Of a DNA stretch of 19,989 bases, positions 6,696 to 15,169 are shown in pieces. Below the pieces are notes generated by a model. That model saw only the letters and a program-made list of their open reading frames with translations, did no database searches and was not told the DNA's origin. The position numbers were made by a program, and so were the translations under genes. This DNA is from Paracoccaceae bacterium. GTDB lineage: Bacteria; Pseudomonadota; Alphaproteobacteria; Rhodobacterales; Rhodobacteraceae. Within the stretch, counting starts at the first letter, position 1; every line of letters starts with the position of its first letter. The stretch is from NCBI GenBank assembly GCA_020832725.1, contig JAFIEC010000349.1, positions 1 to 19,989 on the forward strand, written 5' to 3'.

Positions 6696-9600
6696 TCAGA
6701 ATTCCTCGACCGTCAGCACCCCGGGCAACGAGCGCAGCGCACCGCGCAACTGCGGCGTGACCGCATAGGCCCCGGGAAGCGCCAGTTCCACCTCTCCGGG
6801 CAGATCGCCTGCCATCAGGCACAGATGAACCGGGCCGCGCGGCCCCTCGCCGCCGCGCTCCAGCACCCGGGCCACGGGGCCAAAGGCCTCTGCCCCGGCG
6901 GCAAAGACCCGCAGACCCGCAGGGGCCGCATCGGCCACCACCGCCGCCACCGGCTGCACCCCCCGCGCCAGAAGCTTGAGCGTGTCGGCCTCCATGTTCG
7001 CCTCCACCGACACGACCACGCTGCGGCCCGGCTCCAGATGGGCGCGGGCGGTCTCGAGCACATCCGAGAAGACGGTCCCTTCGAAAAGCCCCGTGGGATC
7101 GGAGAGCTGGACAAAGGCAAAGCGGTTGCCTCGGGCGGACTTGCGCTCCTGACGGACGGCAACGGTGCCTGCGATGCGCGCCACCAGAGGCCCGCGGGCG
7201 GCCTGCGCCGTCAGCGCATCGAGCCGCAGGATGTTCTTGCGCCGCAGCGGACCCTCGTAATCGTCGAGCGGGTGGCCCGACAGATAGAAGCCCACCGCCT
7301 GATGCTCGTGGCCCAGCCGCTCGATGGGCAGCCAGTCCTCGGGATCGGGCAGTCGGGGACGCGGCAGATCGCCCGCCGCCTCTCCGAACAAAGATACCTG
7401 GGCGGATGCGCGTTCGTCATGGCAAGCGGCGGAATGGGCGACCAGGACCTCCAGCGCGTCGAACACACGCCTGCGGTTGCTGTCCAGCGCATCGAAGGCA
7501 CCGGCCCGCGCCAGCATCTCCAGCGCCCGCTTGCCCACGCGGCGCAGGTCCACCCGCTCGGCCAGGTCGAACAGGTCGCGGAAGGCGCGCCCGCCGCGGG
7601 CCTCCACGATCAGGCGCATGGCATCGACGCCGACATTCTTGAGTGCGCCCAGCGCATAGAGAAGCCGGCCGTCGGCCACGGCAAAGGTTGCCTCGGAGCG
7701 GTTGATGCAGGGGGGCACGATATCGATGCCCAGCCGCGCCACCTCGCGGCGATAGACGTCCAGCTTGTCGGTCAGGTGGATATCGGCATTCATCACCGCG
7801 GCCATGAACTCCACCGGGTGATTGGCCTTGAGCCAGGCGGTCTGGTAGCTGACCAGCGCATAGGCGGCGGCGTGGCTCTTGTTGAAGCCGTAATTGGCGA
7901 ACTTCTCCAGCAGGTCGAACACCTCGCCCGCCTTCTTCTCGTCCACGCCGTTGGCCGTTGCGCCCTTGATGAACTTGGGGCGCTCCTTGGCCATCTCCTC
8001 GGGGATCTTCTTGCCCATCGCCCGGCGCAGCAGATCGGCCCCCCCGAGGCTGTATCCCGCCATCTCCTGGGCGATCTGCATCACCTGTTCCTGATAGACG
8101 ATGATGCCCTGGGTCTCTTCGAGGATGTGGTCGATCAGCGGGTGGATGCTCTCCCGCTCGGCCCGGCCGTTCTTGACGTCGCAATACTTGGGAATGTTCT
8201 CCATGGGGCCCGGTCGGTAGAGCGCGACCAGCGCCACGATGTCCTCGATGCAGGTGGGCCTCATCCGGCGCAGGGCATCCATCATGCCCGAGCTTTCCAC
8301 CTGGAACACCGCCACTGTGCGGGCGGAGGCATAGAGATCGTAGGCCCCCCTGTCGTCGAGGGGGATGAGCCCGATATCCACCTCCACCCCCCGGCGCGCC
8401 AGCAGGTCCAGCGCATTCTGGACGACAGTCAGAGTCTTGAGGCCCAGGAAGTCGAATTTCACCAGGCCCGCCTGCTCCACCCATTTCATGTTGAACTGCG
8501 TGGCCGGCATGTCCGAGCGTGGATCGCGGTAGAGCGGTACCAGTTCGTCCAGCGGCCGGTCGCCGATCACCACACCCGCCGCGTGTGTCGAAGCGTTGCG
8601 CAGCAGCCCCTCGATCTTGCCGGCGTAATCCAGCATGCGCGCCACGACCTCCTCGGCGCGCGCCTCCTCGCGCAGGCGCGGCTCCTCGGCCAGCGCCTTC
8701 TCGATGGAGACGGGCTTGACCCCCTCCACCGGGATCAGCTTGGACAGCCGGTCCACCTGGCCATAGGGCATCTGCAGCACCCGGCCCACGTCGCGCACCG
8801 CCGCCTTGGACAGGAGCGCGCCGAAGGTGATGATCTGCGCCACCCGGTCGCGGCCCTAGCGGTCCTGAACATAGGCGATCACCTCCTCGCGGCGAGCCAT
8901 GCAGAAGTCGATGTCGAAATCGGGCATGGAGACCCGCTCGGGATTGAGGAATCGCTCGAACAGCAGACCATAGCGCAGCGGGTCCAGATCGGTGATGGTC
9001 AGCGCCCAGGCGACGACGCTGCCCGCGCCCGAACCGCGCCCGGGGCCAACCGGAATCCCCTGTTCCTTGGCCCATTTGATGAAATCGGCCACGATCAGGA
9101 AATAGCCCGGAAAGCCCATGCTCACGATGACGTCAAGCTCGTAGTCCAGACGCTGCGCATAGACCTCGGGCGCGGCCGCAGGAGGCACCTTCACAAGCCG
9201 GTCGGCCAGCCCCGCATGCGCCTGGGCGCGCAATTCCTCGACCTCGTCCTCGGCGAAGCGGGGCAGGATCGGCGCGCGCTTGCGGGCGCGAAAGGCGCAG
9301 CGGCGGGCGATCTCCACGCTGTGCTCCAGCGCCTCGGGCAGATCGGCAAACAGCGCGGCCATCTCCTCGGCCGACTTGAAGCGATGCTCGGGCGTCAGCA
9401 TGCGGCGCGGCCCGGTCTGGTCCACATAGGCGCCATCGGCGATGCACAGCAGCGCGTCATGGGCCTCGTGCATGTCGGAGCCGGGGAAATGCACGTCGTT
9501 GGTGGCCACCAGCGGCAGGTCCAGCGCATGGGCCAGCCCCACAAGCCCCGGCTCGGTCTCGCGCTCGGCGGCGGTGCGGGCCGCGCCTTCGGCGGGGTGG

Positions 9601-10127
9601 CGCTGCAGCTCCACATAGAGCCTGCCCGGAAAGGCCGCCGCCAGCCTGCGCGCCAGCGCCTCCGCCGCGCCCTCCTGCCGTTCGGCCAGGTGCCGCGCCA
9701 CAGGCCCGGCCGGGCCCCCGGTCAGGCAGATGAGCCCCTCGGAATGGGCCTCCAGCTCTTCGGGGGTGACATGGGGCACGGTGTTGCGGCGCGCCAGATA
9801 GAGGCAGGAATTCAGCTTCAGCAGATTGCCATAGCCCGCTTCGGATTGCGCCAGAAGCAGCAGCGGCGCCAGCGGCAGGCGTGTCTCTCCGGGCTGCAGG
9901 CGGCTGTCATAGGCCAGATCGATCTGGCAGCCGTGGATGGGCTGGATGCCCGCTGCGGCCATCTTCTCGGAAAACTCCAGAGCCGCGAACATGTTGTTGG
10001 TGTCGGTGACGGCGACGGCGGGCATTCCATGCTCGCGGCAAAGGTCCGGCAGCGCGCGCAGCGGCACCGCCCCCTCGAGCAGCGAATATTCCGTGTGCAG
10101 GCGCAGATGGATGAATCGGGGGGTCAT
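6696..10127 (-). pseudogene. dnaE: DNA polymerase III subunit alpha, interrupted by an in-frame amber codon
   Basis: DnaE is the catalytic subunit of the replicative polymerase. Read from ATG at 10127 (AAGG upstream), the frame runs 1143 codons to TGA at 6696, close to E. coli DnaE (1160). The order is: PHP domain (HLRLHTEYS near residue 7; DTNNMFA), polymerase palm with catalytic Asp405 and Asp407 (PDFDIDF) and Asp559 (KFDFLGL), fingers (GIIVYQEQVM), beta-clamp motif Q910-VSL-F914, and an OB-fold C-terminus. Codon 424 is TAG, in the same frame on both sides. It aligns with Tyr420 of E. coli, in the context RDRxxQIITFG. As read, the product stops at 423 residues, without Asp559. A fragment from GTG at 8843 would have 715 residues. 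There is no other damage, so the stop is either very recent, a base error, or read through. The gene is normally essential. Confidence 0.93.
8856..8858 (-). other. In-frame TAG within dnaE (codon 424)
   Basis: The plus-strand triplet CTA reads TAG on the coding strand, between GAC-CGC and GGC-CGC-GAC. Conserved DnaE proteins have Tyr here, so one substitution (TAC or TAT to TAG) explains it. No frameshift, insertion or intein junction is present. Confidence 0.95.
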
Positions 10128-10145
10128 GCAGGGCCTTGTCTGGCT

Positions 10146-10209
10146 GGGTGCTTCGCAGGTCACTCTGGGGCAACAGGGTATCCGCCCGCCGCGCGGGGGG
10201 GAAGCACCC
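10146..10209. repeat. Perfect 9-bp inverted repeat in the dnaE/xdhA divergent region
   Basis: GGGTGCTTC (10146-10154) and GAAGCACCC (10201-10209) are exact reverse complements, 46 bases apart. The interval contains a smaller CCCGC/GCGGG hairpin. The element lies in the presumed 5' leader of dnaE, 19 bases before its start codon. It may fold in the dnaE transcript or be fortuitous. It matches no riboswitch class that I recognise. Confidence 0.4.
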
Positions 10210-10228
10210 CTGCCCGCAAAAGCGGCAG
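10210..10228. repeat. Small stem-loop with AAAA loop
   Basis: CTGCCCGC and GCGGCAG pair with one bulged C around an AAAA loop. It directly follows the 9-bp inverted repeat on the plus strand. No U-tract follows on either strand, so it is not a typical terminator. Confidence 0.35.
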
Positions 10229-10249
10229 CAGAAGCGGGCGGGCAGGCCG

Positions 10250-10263
10250 CGCGCCGCGGCGCG
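10250..10263. repeat. 14-bp GC palindrome in the dnaE/xdhA divergent region
   Basis: CGCGCCGCGGCGCG is a perfect palindrome of only G and C. It is reported for completeness; composition alone may account for it. Confidence 0.3.
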
Positions 10264-10286
10264 ACGGCGCGGAGAACGCGAGGCCC

Positions 10287-10315
10287 TTGCATTGCGGCTC
10301 CGTCCCAGCTTTTCT
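10287..10315 (+). promoter_or_regulatory. Possible promoter for xdhABC
   Basis: TTGCAT (10287-10292) and TTTTCT (10310-10315) are spaced by 17 bases in an otherwise G/C-rich region. The -35 is fair and the -10 is poor (three of six to consensus). Transcription would begin near the CCGGTC/GACCGG palindrome. It rests only on consensus matching and position. Confidence 0.25.
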
Positions 10316-10323
10316 GTAGCCAG

Positions 10324-10336
10324 CCGGTCAGACCGG
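10324..10336. promoter_or_regulatory. Candidate operator palindrome before xdhA
   Basis: CCGGTCAGACCGG is a perfect 6-1-6 inverted repeat. It sits just downstream of the candidate promoter and 78 bases before xdhA. Size and placement suit a dimeric repressor site, for example for a purine-responsive regulator. No regulator gene is present in the window. Confidence 0.35.
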
Positions 10337-10374
10337 GGCCGCCCTCTACGCCGCATCGAGGGCGGATCGGCCCC
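10335..10374 (+). other. Strong imperfect stem-loop in the xdhA leader
   Basis: GGGGCC-GCCCTC (10335-10346) pairs with GAGGGC (10358-10363) and GGCCCC (10369-10374), with a 5-base bulge on the 3' arm. No U-run follows. It would fold in the xdhA leader RNA, overlaps the adjacent palindrome by 2 bases, and may affect transcript stability or expression. Confidence 0.35.
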
Positions 10375-10414
10375 CTTGCGCATGGGCGCGACAGGTATCG
10401 CGGCGGATGACATC

Positions 10415-11818
10415 ATGGGCATACGGTTTCTTCTCAACGGGAAACCAAGGGACGTGGTCACCAGCCCCACCACGACCCTTCTGGACTGGCTGCGCGAGGA
10501 GGCGGGCCTTTGCGGCACCAAGGAGGGCTGCAACGAGGGCGATTGCGGGGCCTGCACGATCATGGTCAGCCGCCCCGGCCCCGACGGTCGGATGGAGCAT
10601 CGTGCGCTCAACGCCTGCATCCTGTTCATGCCGCAGCTTCAGGGAGCAGCGGTGCGCACGGTCGAGGGCATCGCGGGGCCCGATGGCACGCTGCACCCGG
10701 TGCAGGAGGCGATGATCGCCCATCACGCAAGCCAGTGCGGCTTTTGCACGCCGGGATTCGTGGTCTCGATGGCGGTGGCCCATGCCAATGGGGTGCGCGC
10801 CGATGACGACACCCTCGCCGGCAACCTGTGCCGCTGCACGGGCTATGCGCCGATCATCCGCGCAGCCGAGGCCGCAGCCGGAGCCCCGGTCCCGGAGTGG
10901 ATGACGGTGGATGCCGGGGCCCTGACCACCCCGGGCGGCGGCGGCAAGCCAGTCGCGGGTGCCTTCCTGCCCGGCTCCGAGGACGAACTGGCCGCATGGT
11001 ATGCCGGGAACCCGGGCGCCACGCTGGTCGCGGGCGCCACCGATGTGGGCCTGTGGGTAACCAAGCAGCTCCGTCGGATCGGTCCGCTCGCCTTTGTCGC
11101 CGGGGCCGCCGACATGCGCTACATCCGCATCGAAGGCGGCGAGGTTCATGTGGGCGCGGCCAGCACGCTGAGCGACCTGCACGCCTTCATGGCCGGGCAG
11201 CATCCCGATTTCGCGGAACTGATCCGCCGCTATGGCTCGGTTCAGGTACGCAACGCGGCCACGATCGGGGGCAATATCGCCAACGGCTCTCCGATCGGGG
11301 ACGGACCGCCCGCCCTGATCGCGCTGGGGGCCACGCTGCACCTGCGCCACGGCGACCGCCGGCGCAGCCTGCCGCTGGAGGATTTCTTTCTCGACTACGG
11401 CGTGCAGGACCGCGCGCCCGGGGAACTGGTGACGGGGCTGTCCTTTCCGCTCCAGCCCGACAGGCTGCGCTGCTACAAGCTGTCAAAGCGCTTCGATCAG
11501 GACATCTCGGCTGTCTGCGGGGCCTTCAACCTGGAGATCGAGGGGGATGAGGTGACAGAGGCGCGCATCGCCTTTGGCGGCATGGCCGCGACCCCGCGCC
11601 GGGCCGTCGCCACAGAGGCAGCCCTGCGCGGGGCGCCCTGGTCCGACGAGACGATCCGCCGCGCCCAGGCCGCGCTGGAGGAGGACTTCGCCCCCATCTC
11701 CGACATGCGCGCCTCGGCCGCCTATCGGCGGGAGGCAGCGCGGGGCATGCTGACCCGGCTTTATGCCGAGACACGGCTGGGCACCGGCTTTACCCGCATC
11801 CTCGAGGTGCAGCCATGA
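10415..11818 (+). CDS. xdhA: Xanthine dehydrogenase small subunit (2Fe-2S / FAD)
   Basis: XdhA passes electrons from the molybdenum centre of XdhB through two [2Fe-2S] clusters to FAD and NAD+. The 467-residue product nearly matches R. capsulatus XdhA (462). Cluster I is plant-ferredoxin type with Cys39, 44, 47 and 68 (GCNEGDCGAC, LNAC). Cluster II has Cys108, 111, 139 and 141 (QCGFCTPG, NLCRC). FAD-binding stretches are LVAGATDVG (204-212) and TIGGNIANGSPIGD (283-296). I chose ATG at 10415 because MGIRFLLNGK is where the ferredoxin domain begins. The frame is open further upstream, and ATG at 10382 is an alternative without a ribosome site. It overlaps xdhB by ATGA. Confidence 0.95.
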   Translation: MGIRFLLNGKPRDVVTSPTTTLLDWLREEAGLCGTKEGCNEGDCGACTIMVSRPGPDGRMEHRALNACILFMPQLQGAAVRTVEGIAGPDGTLHPVQEAMIAHHASQCGFCTPGFVVSMAVAHANGVRADDDTLAGNLCRCTGYAPIIRAAEAAAGAPVPEWMTVDAGALTTPGGGGKPVAGAFLPGSEDELAAWYAGNPGATLVAGATDVGLWVTKQLRRIGPLAFVAGAADMRYIRIEGGEVHVGAASTLSDLHAFMAGQHPDFAELIRRYGSVQVRNAATIGGNIANGSPIGDGPPALIALGATLHLRHGDRRRSLPLEDFFLDYGVQDRAPGELVTGLSFPLQPDRLRCYKLSKRFDQDISAVCGAFNLEIEGDEVTEARIAFGGMAATPRRAVATEAALRGAPWSDETIRRAQAALEEDFAPISDMRASAAYRREAARGMLTRLYAETRLGTGFTRILEVQP

Positions 11819-14163
11819 ACGCACCCGAGAGACCCGCCTCCGCCCGCCCGGCAGGCGACACCCGCCCGCTGCACAAGGCCCTGCCCCACGATGCGGCCCC
11901 GCTGCATGTCACCGGGGCGGCGCGCTATGTCGACGACATTCCCACGCCCGCAGGCACGCTGCATCTGGCGTTCGGCCTGTCCACCATCGCGCGGGGCGAT
12001 ATCGCCCGGATGGACCTCGCCCCCGTCCTCTCGGCCCCCGGGGTGGTGGATGTGCTGACAGCGCTCGACCTGCCTGCAGCCAACGATGTCTCGCCCGCCG
12101 CCCATGACGAGCCGCTGCTTTCGGACGGGCGCGTCCATTATCATGGACAGGCGCTGTTTCTGGTGATCGCCGACAGCCACCTTGCGGCCCGCCGCGCGGC
12201 CCGCCTTGCCGGTATCGCCTATGACGAGGCCCCGCCGGTCCTGACCATCGACGAGGCGCTGGCCGCTGGTGCCTTCATCGAAGAGCCAAGGGAATGGACA
12301 AAGGGCGATGCCGACGACGCCATCGCCGCGGCCCCGCGCCGGGTGCAGGGCCGGATCGAGATCGGCGGGCAGGAGCATTTCTACCTCGAGGGGCAGGCCG
12401 CGCTGGCCCTGCCGCAGGAGGGGGGCGACATGCATGTCATCTCCTCCACCCAGCATCCGACCGAGATCCAGCACAAGGTGGCCGAGGCGCTGGGCCTGCC
12501 GATGGCCGCAGTGCGCGTCGAGGTGCGCCGCATGGGCGGGGGCTTCGGCGGCAAGGAAAGCCAGGGCAACGCGCTGGCGGTGGCCTGCGCGGTGGCGGCC
12601 CGGGCCACGGGACGGCCCTGCAAGATGCGCTATGATCGCGACGACGACATGGTGATCACCGGCAAGCGGCACGATTTCCGCATCGACTACCGCGCGGGCT
12701 TTGATGCCGAAGGCCGCATCCTTGGCGTGATCTTCGAGCAATTCGCCCGCTGCGGCTGGTCGCAGGACCTCTCGCCCGCCATCGCCGACCGCGCGATGCT
12801 GCATGCCGACAACGCCTATGACCTGCCCGCCGCGCGGATCGTCTCGCACCGGCTGCGCACCAACACAGCCAGTGCCACCGCCTTTCGTGGCTTTGGCGGG
12901 CCCCAGGGCATACTGGGCATGGAGCGGGTGATCGACCATATCGCCGCCGATCTGGGACGAGACCCGCTGAAGGTACGCCAGCGCAATTACTACCCCAACC
13001 ATACGGCGCCCAGACGTGGCCTTACCCCCTATCACATGGAGGTGCAGGACAGCGTCATCGACGAGATTACCGAGGAACTGGCCGAAAGCGCGCGCTATGC
13101 CGAACGCCGCGCCGCGATTGCCGCATGGAACGCGCAGAACCCGATCCTCAAGCGCGGCATCGCCCTGACACCGGTCAAGTTCGGCATTTCCTTCACGCTG
13201 AGCCACCTCAACCAGGCCGGGGCGCTGGTGCATGTCTATCAGGACGGTTCGATCCACCTCAATCACGGCGGCACCGAGATGGGACAGGGCCTGTTCCTGA
13301 AGGTGGCGCAGGTGGCCGCCGATGTGTTCGGCCAGCCGCTGGAGGCGGTGAAGATCACCGCCACCGACACCGCCAAGGTGCCCAATACCTCGGCGACGGC
13401 GGCCTCGTCGGGGTCGGATCTCAACGGCATGGCGGCCCATGCGGCCTGCGTTGCCATCCGCGACCGGCTTGTCGGCTTTCTGGCGCAGGAGCACCAGTGC
13501 GACCCCTCCGCGATCCGGTTCCGCGACGGGCGGGTGGCGGTGGACGGGCAGGATCTGTCTTTCCCCGAGGTGATCGACCGCGCCTATCGGGCGCGGATAT
13601 CGCTCTCTGCCACCGGATTCTATCGCACCCCCGATCTGGAATGGGACCGGCTGCGCGGACATGGGCGGCCGTTCTACTACTTTGCCTATGGCGCGGCGGT
13701 TTCGGAGGTCGTGATCGACACGCTGACCGGGGAGAACCGCATCCTGCGGGCCGATCTGCTGCACGACGTCGGCCGGTCGCTCAACCCGGCGCTGGACATC
13801 GGCCAGCTCGAGGGGGGCTTTGTTCAGGGGGCGGGCTGGCTGACCACCGAGGAACTGGTCTGGGACGGGGCCGGGCGGCTGCGCACGCATGCCCCCTCCA
13901 CCTACAAGATCCCCGCCTGCGGCGACCGGCCCGGCGTGTTCAACGTTGCCCTGTGGAAAAAGGGCCGCGCGCGGGCGCGGACGATCCACCGCTCCAAGGC
14001 CGTCGGAGAGCCGCCGCTGATGCTGGGCATCTCGGTCTTTCTGGCGCTGTCACAGGCGGTGGCGGCCTGCGGCGACGGCACGCGCTATCCCGCGCTCGAT
14101 GCGCCCGCCACGCCCGAGCGGGTGCTTTGGGCGGTGCGGCGGATGCGGGAGGGACGGGCATGA
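11815..14163 (+). CDS. xdhB: Xanthine dehydrogenase molybdopterin-binding large subunit
   Basis: XdhB carries the molybdenum cofactor and hydroxylates hypoxanthine to xanthine and xanthine to urate. It is 782 residues long, like R. capsulatus XdhB (777). Active-site residues are all present: Gln213 in SSTQHPTE near the cofactor, Glu248 in GGGFGGKE, Arg326 in ADRAMLH and Glu732 in GEPPLML. These correspond to R. capsulatus Gln197, Glu232, Arg310 and the catalytic base Glu730. The Glu/Arg pair marks a purine oxidase rather than an aldehyde oxidase. It is coupled to xdhA and xdhC by 4-base ATGA overlaps. No anomaly is visible. Confidence 0.96.
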   Translation: MNAPERPASARPAGDTRPLHKALPHDAAPLHVTGAARYVDDIPTPAGTLHLAFGLSTIARGDIARMDLAPVLSAPGVVDVLTALDLPAANDVSPAAHDEPLLSDGRVHYHGQALFLVIADSHLAARRAARLAGIAYDEAPPVLTIDEALAAGAFIEEPREWTKGDADDAIAAAPRRVQGRIEIGGQEHFYLEGQAALALPQEGGDMHVISSTQHPTEIQHKVAEALGLPMAAVRVEVRRMGGGFGGKESQGNALAVACAVAARATGRPCKMRYDRDDDMVITGKRHDFRIDYRAGFDAEGRILGVIFEQFARCGWSQDLSPAIADRAMLHADNAYDLPAARIVSHRLRTNTASATAFRGFGGPQGILGMERVIDHIAADLGRDPLKVRQRNYYPNHTAPRRGLTPYHMEVQDSVIDEITEELAESARYAERRAAIAAWNAQNPILKRGIALTPVKFGISFTLSHLNQAGALVHVYQDGSIHLNHGGTEMGQGLFLKVAQVAADVFGQPLEAVKITATDTAKVPNTSATAASSGSDLNGMAAHAACVAIRDRLVGFLAQEHQCDPSAIRFRDGRVAVDGQDLSFPEVIDRAYRARISLSATGFYRTPDLEWDRLRGHGRPFYYFAYGAAVSEVVIDTLTGENRILRADLLHDVGRSLNPALDIGQLEGGFVQGAGWLTTEELVWDGAGRLRTHAPSTYKIPACGDRPGVFNVALWKKGRARARTIHRSKAVGEPPLMLGISVFLALSQAVAACGDGTRYPALDAPATPERVLWAVRRMREGRA

Positions 14164-15137
14164 GCCTCGATGCGGCAGCGCTGGAGCGGGCAGTGGAGCG
14201 GCACGGAAGGGTTGCGCGCGTACTTGTCGCCGCTGCCGCAGGCTCTGCCCCCCGGGAGGCGGGCGCGTCGATGCTGGTCCATGCCGAGGGCCAGGAGGGA
14301 ACGATCGGCGGCGGCGCGCTGGAATGGGAGGCTGCGGCCCGCGCGCGCGCCTGTCTTGCAGGCAGCAGGGCCGCGCCGCGCATCGACCGCTTGCCGCTGG
14401 GCCCGGCGCTGGGCCAGTGCTGCGGCGGTTCGGTCGTTCTGGCAACCGAGATCTGGGATGCAGACGCGCTCTCCCGGCTGGACCGGGACAGGGGCGTTTT
14501 CCTGCGCGCTGCCAGCACGGATGCAGGCGAGGTGCCTCTGCGCCTGCGATCCCTTGCGGCCCGGGCGCGGGACCGGGGCGCGCAGATTGCCCTGACGCTG
14601 GAGGGGGGCTGGCTGGCAGAGCCGCTCGTTACACCGCAGGAGGCACTCTGGGTCTGGGGGGCCGGTCATGTCGGGCGCGCCATCGCGACGGTCTGCGCAC
14701 CGCTGCCCGGTCTTGATGTCACGCTGGTCGACACCGCACCCGAACGGTTGCCCGACCCGATGCCCGAGGGCGTCACCCCGCTTGTCGCGGCCCGGCCGGT
14801 GGCTGTGGTGGGCCGGGCCCCCGATGCCGCCCATCACCTTGTGCTGACCTATTCCCACACGCTCGACCTCGATTTGTGCCACGCGCTCCTGTCGCGGCCC
14901 TTCGGCTCTCTCGGTCTGATCGGGTCGGCGACGAAATGGGCCCGGTTCTCGAAACGGCTGCGGGCACTGGGCCATCCGCCGGAGCGCATCGCCCGCATCC
15001 GCTGCCCCATCGGAGAGCGTGGCCTTGGCAAGCATCCCCAGGCCATCGCGATCGGCGTGGCGCGGGAGCTGATGCTGCGCCCACGCGCCGCGCTGCGCGA
15101 CAGCCCGACCGGGGGCGACAGGGAAGAAGCGTCCTGA
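14160..15137 (+). CDS. xdhC: Xanthine dehydrogenase accessory factor XdhC
   Basis: XdhC binds the molybdenum cofactor, protects it during sulfuration and inserts it into XdhB. It is not part of the final enzyme. The 325-residue product has the N-terminal XdhC/CoxI domain with TIGGG (48-52) and LGQCCGG (84-90; Cys87/Cys88 at the family's cofactor-binding cysteine). The C-terminal Rossmann-like domain has VWGAGHVG (165-172), GLIGSATKW and RIRCPIG. The ATG overlaps the xdhB stop, preceded by GGAGGG. The order xdhABC is that of R. capsulatus. Confidence 0.94.
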   Translation: MSLDAAALERAVERHGRVARVLVAAAAGSAPREAGASMLVHAEGQEGTIGGGALEWEAAARARACLAGSRAAPRIDRLPLGPALGQCCGGSVVLATEIWDADALSRLDRDRGVFLRAASTDAGEVPLRLRSLAARARDRGAQIALTLEGGWLAEPLVTPQEALWVWGAGHVGRAIATVCAPLPGLDVTLVDTAPERLPDPMPEGVTPLVAARPVAVVGRAPDAAHHLVLTYSHTLDLDLCHALLSRPFGSLGLIGSATKWARFSKRLRALGHPPERIARIRCPIGERGLGKHPQAIAIGVARELMLRPRAALRDSPTGGDREEAS

Positions 15138-15157
15138 TAGCGTCGACGCGATTCTCC

Positions 15158-15164
15158 GGGAGGG
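15158..15164 (+). promoter_or_regulatory. Ribosome binding site fixing the GTG start at 15170
   Basis: GGGAGGG contains a near-perfect GGAGG core 6 bases before GTG. No ATG occurs in this frame near the xdhC stop, so the site decides the start. Confidence 0.6.
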
Positions 15165-15169
15165 CCTTC

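Noticed and set aside
6678..6698. TGAGC/GCTCA hairpin between ghrA and dnaE as a bidirectional terminator
   Set aside because: The stem is 5 bp, partly produced by the two opposing TGA stops, and no U-tract follows on either strand.
8841..8858. Frameshift, intein or split-DnaE junction at the dnaE interruption
   Set aside because: The reading frame is the same on both sides, no residues are inserted, and only one codon differs from the conserved sequence. Cyanobacterial split DnaE depends on intein halves, which are absent here.
10128..10292. N-terminal extension of DnaE upstream of 10127
   Set aside because: The PHP domain starts directly after ATG 10127 (TPRFIHLRLHTEYS), and the upstream translation is low-complexity.
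6825..10319. An open frame of 1164 codons on the plus strand, opposite dnaE
   Set aside because: It mirrors dnaE codon for codon, has no recognisable motif and is explained by scarcity of stops in very G/C-rich DNA. The conserved DnaE motifs lie on the minus strand.
10136..10414. N-terminal extension of XdhA by 93 residues
   Set aside because: The extra translation is Arg/Gly-rich with no homology. The ferredoxin domain and the match to R. capsulatus length begin at 10415.
11761..13989. A 742-codon open frame antisense to xdhB, and a similar one antisense to mrdA (2876-4408)
   Set aside because: Both are low-complexity, His/Gly/Arg-rich translations of the complementary strand of well-identified genes, the usual high-GC artefact.
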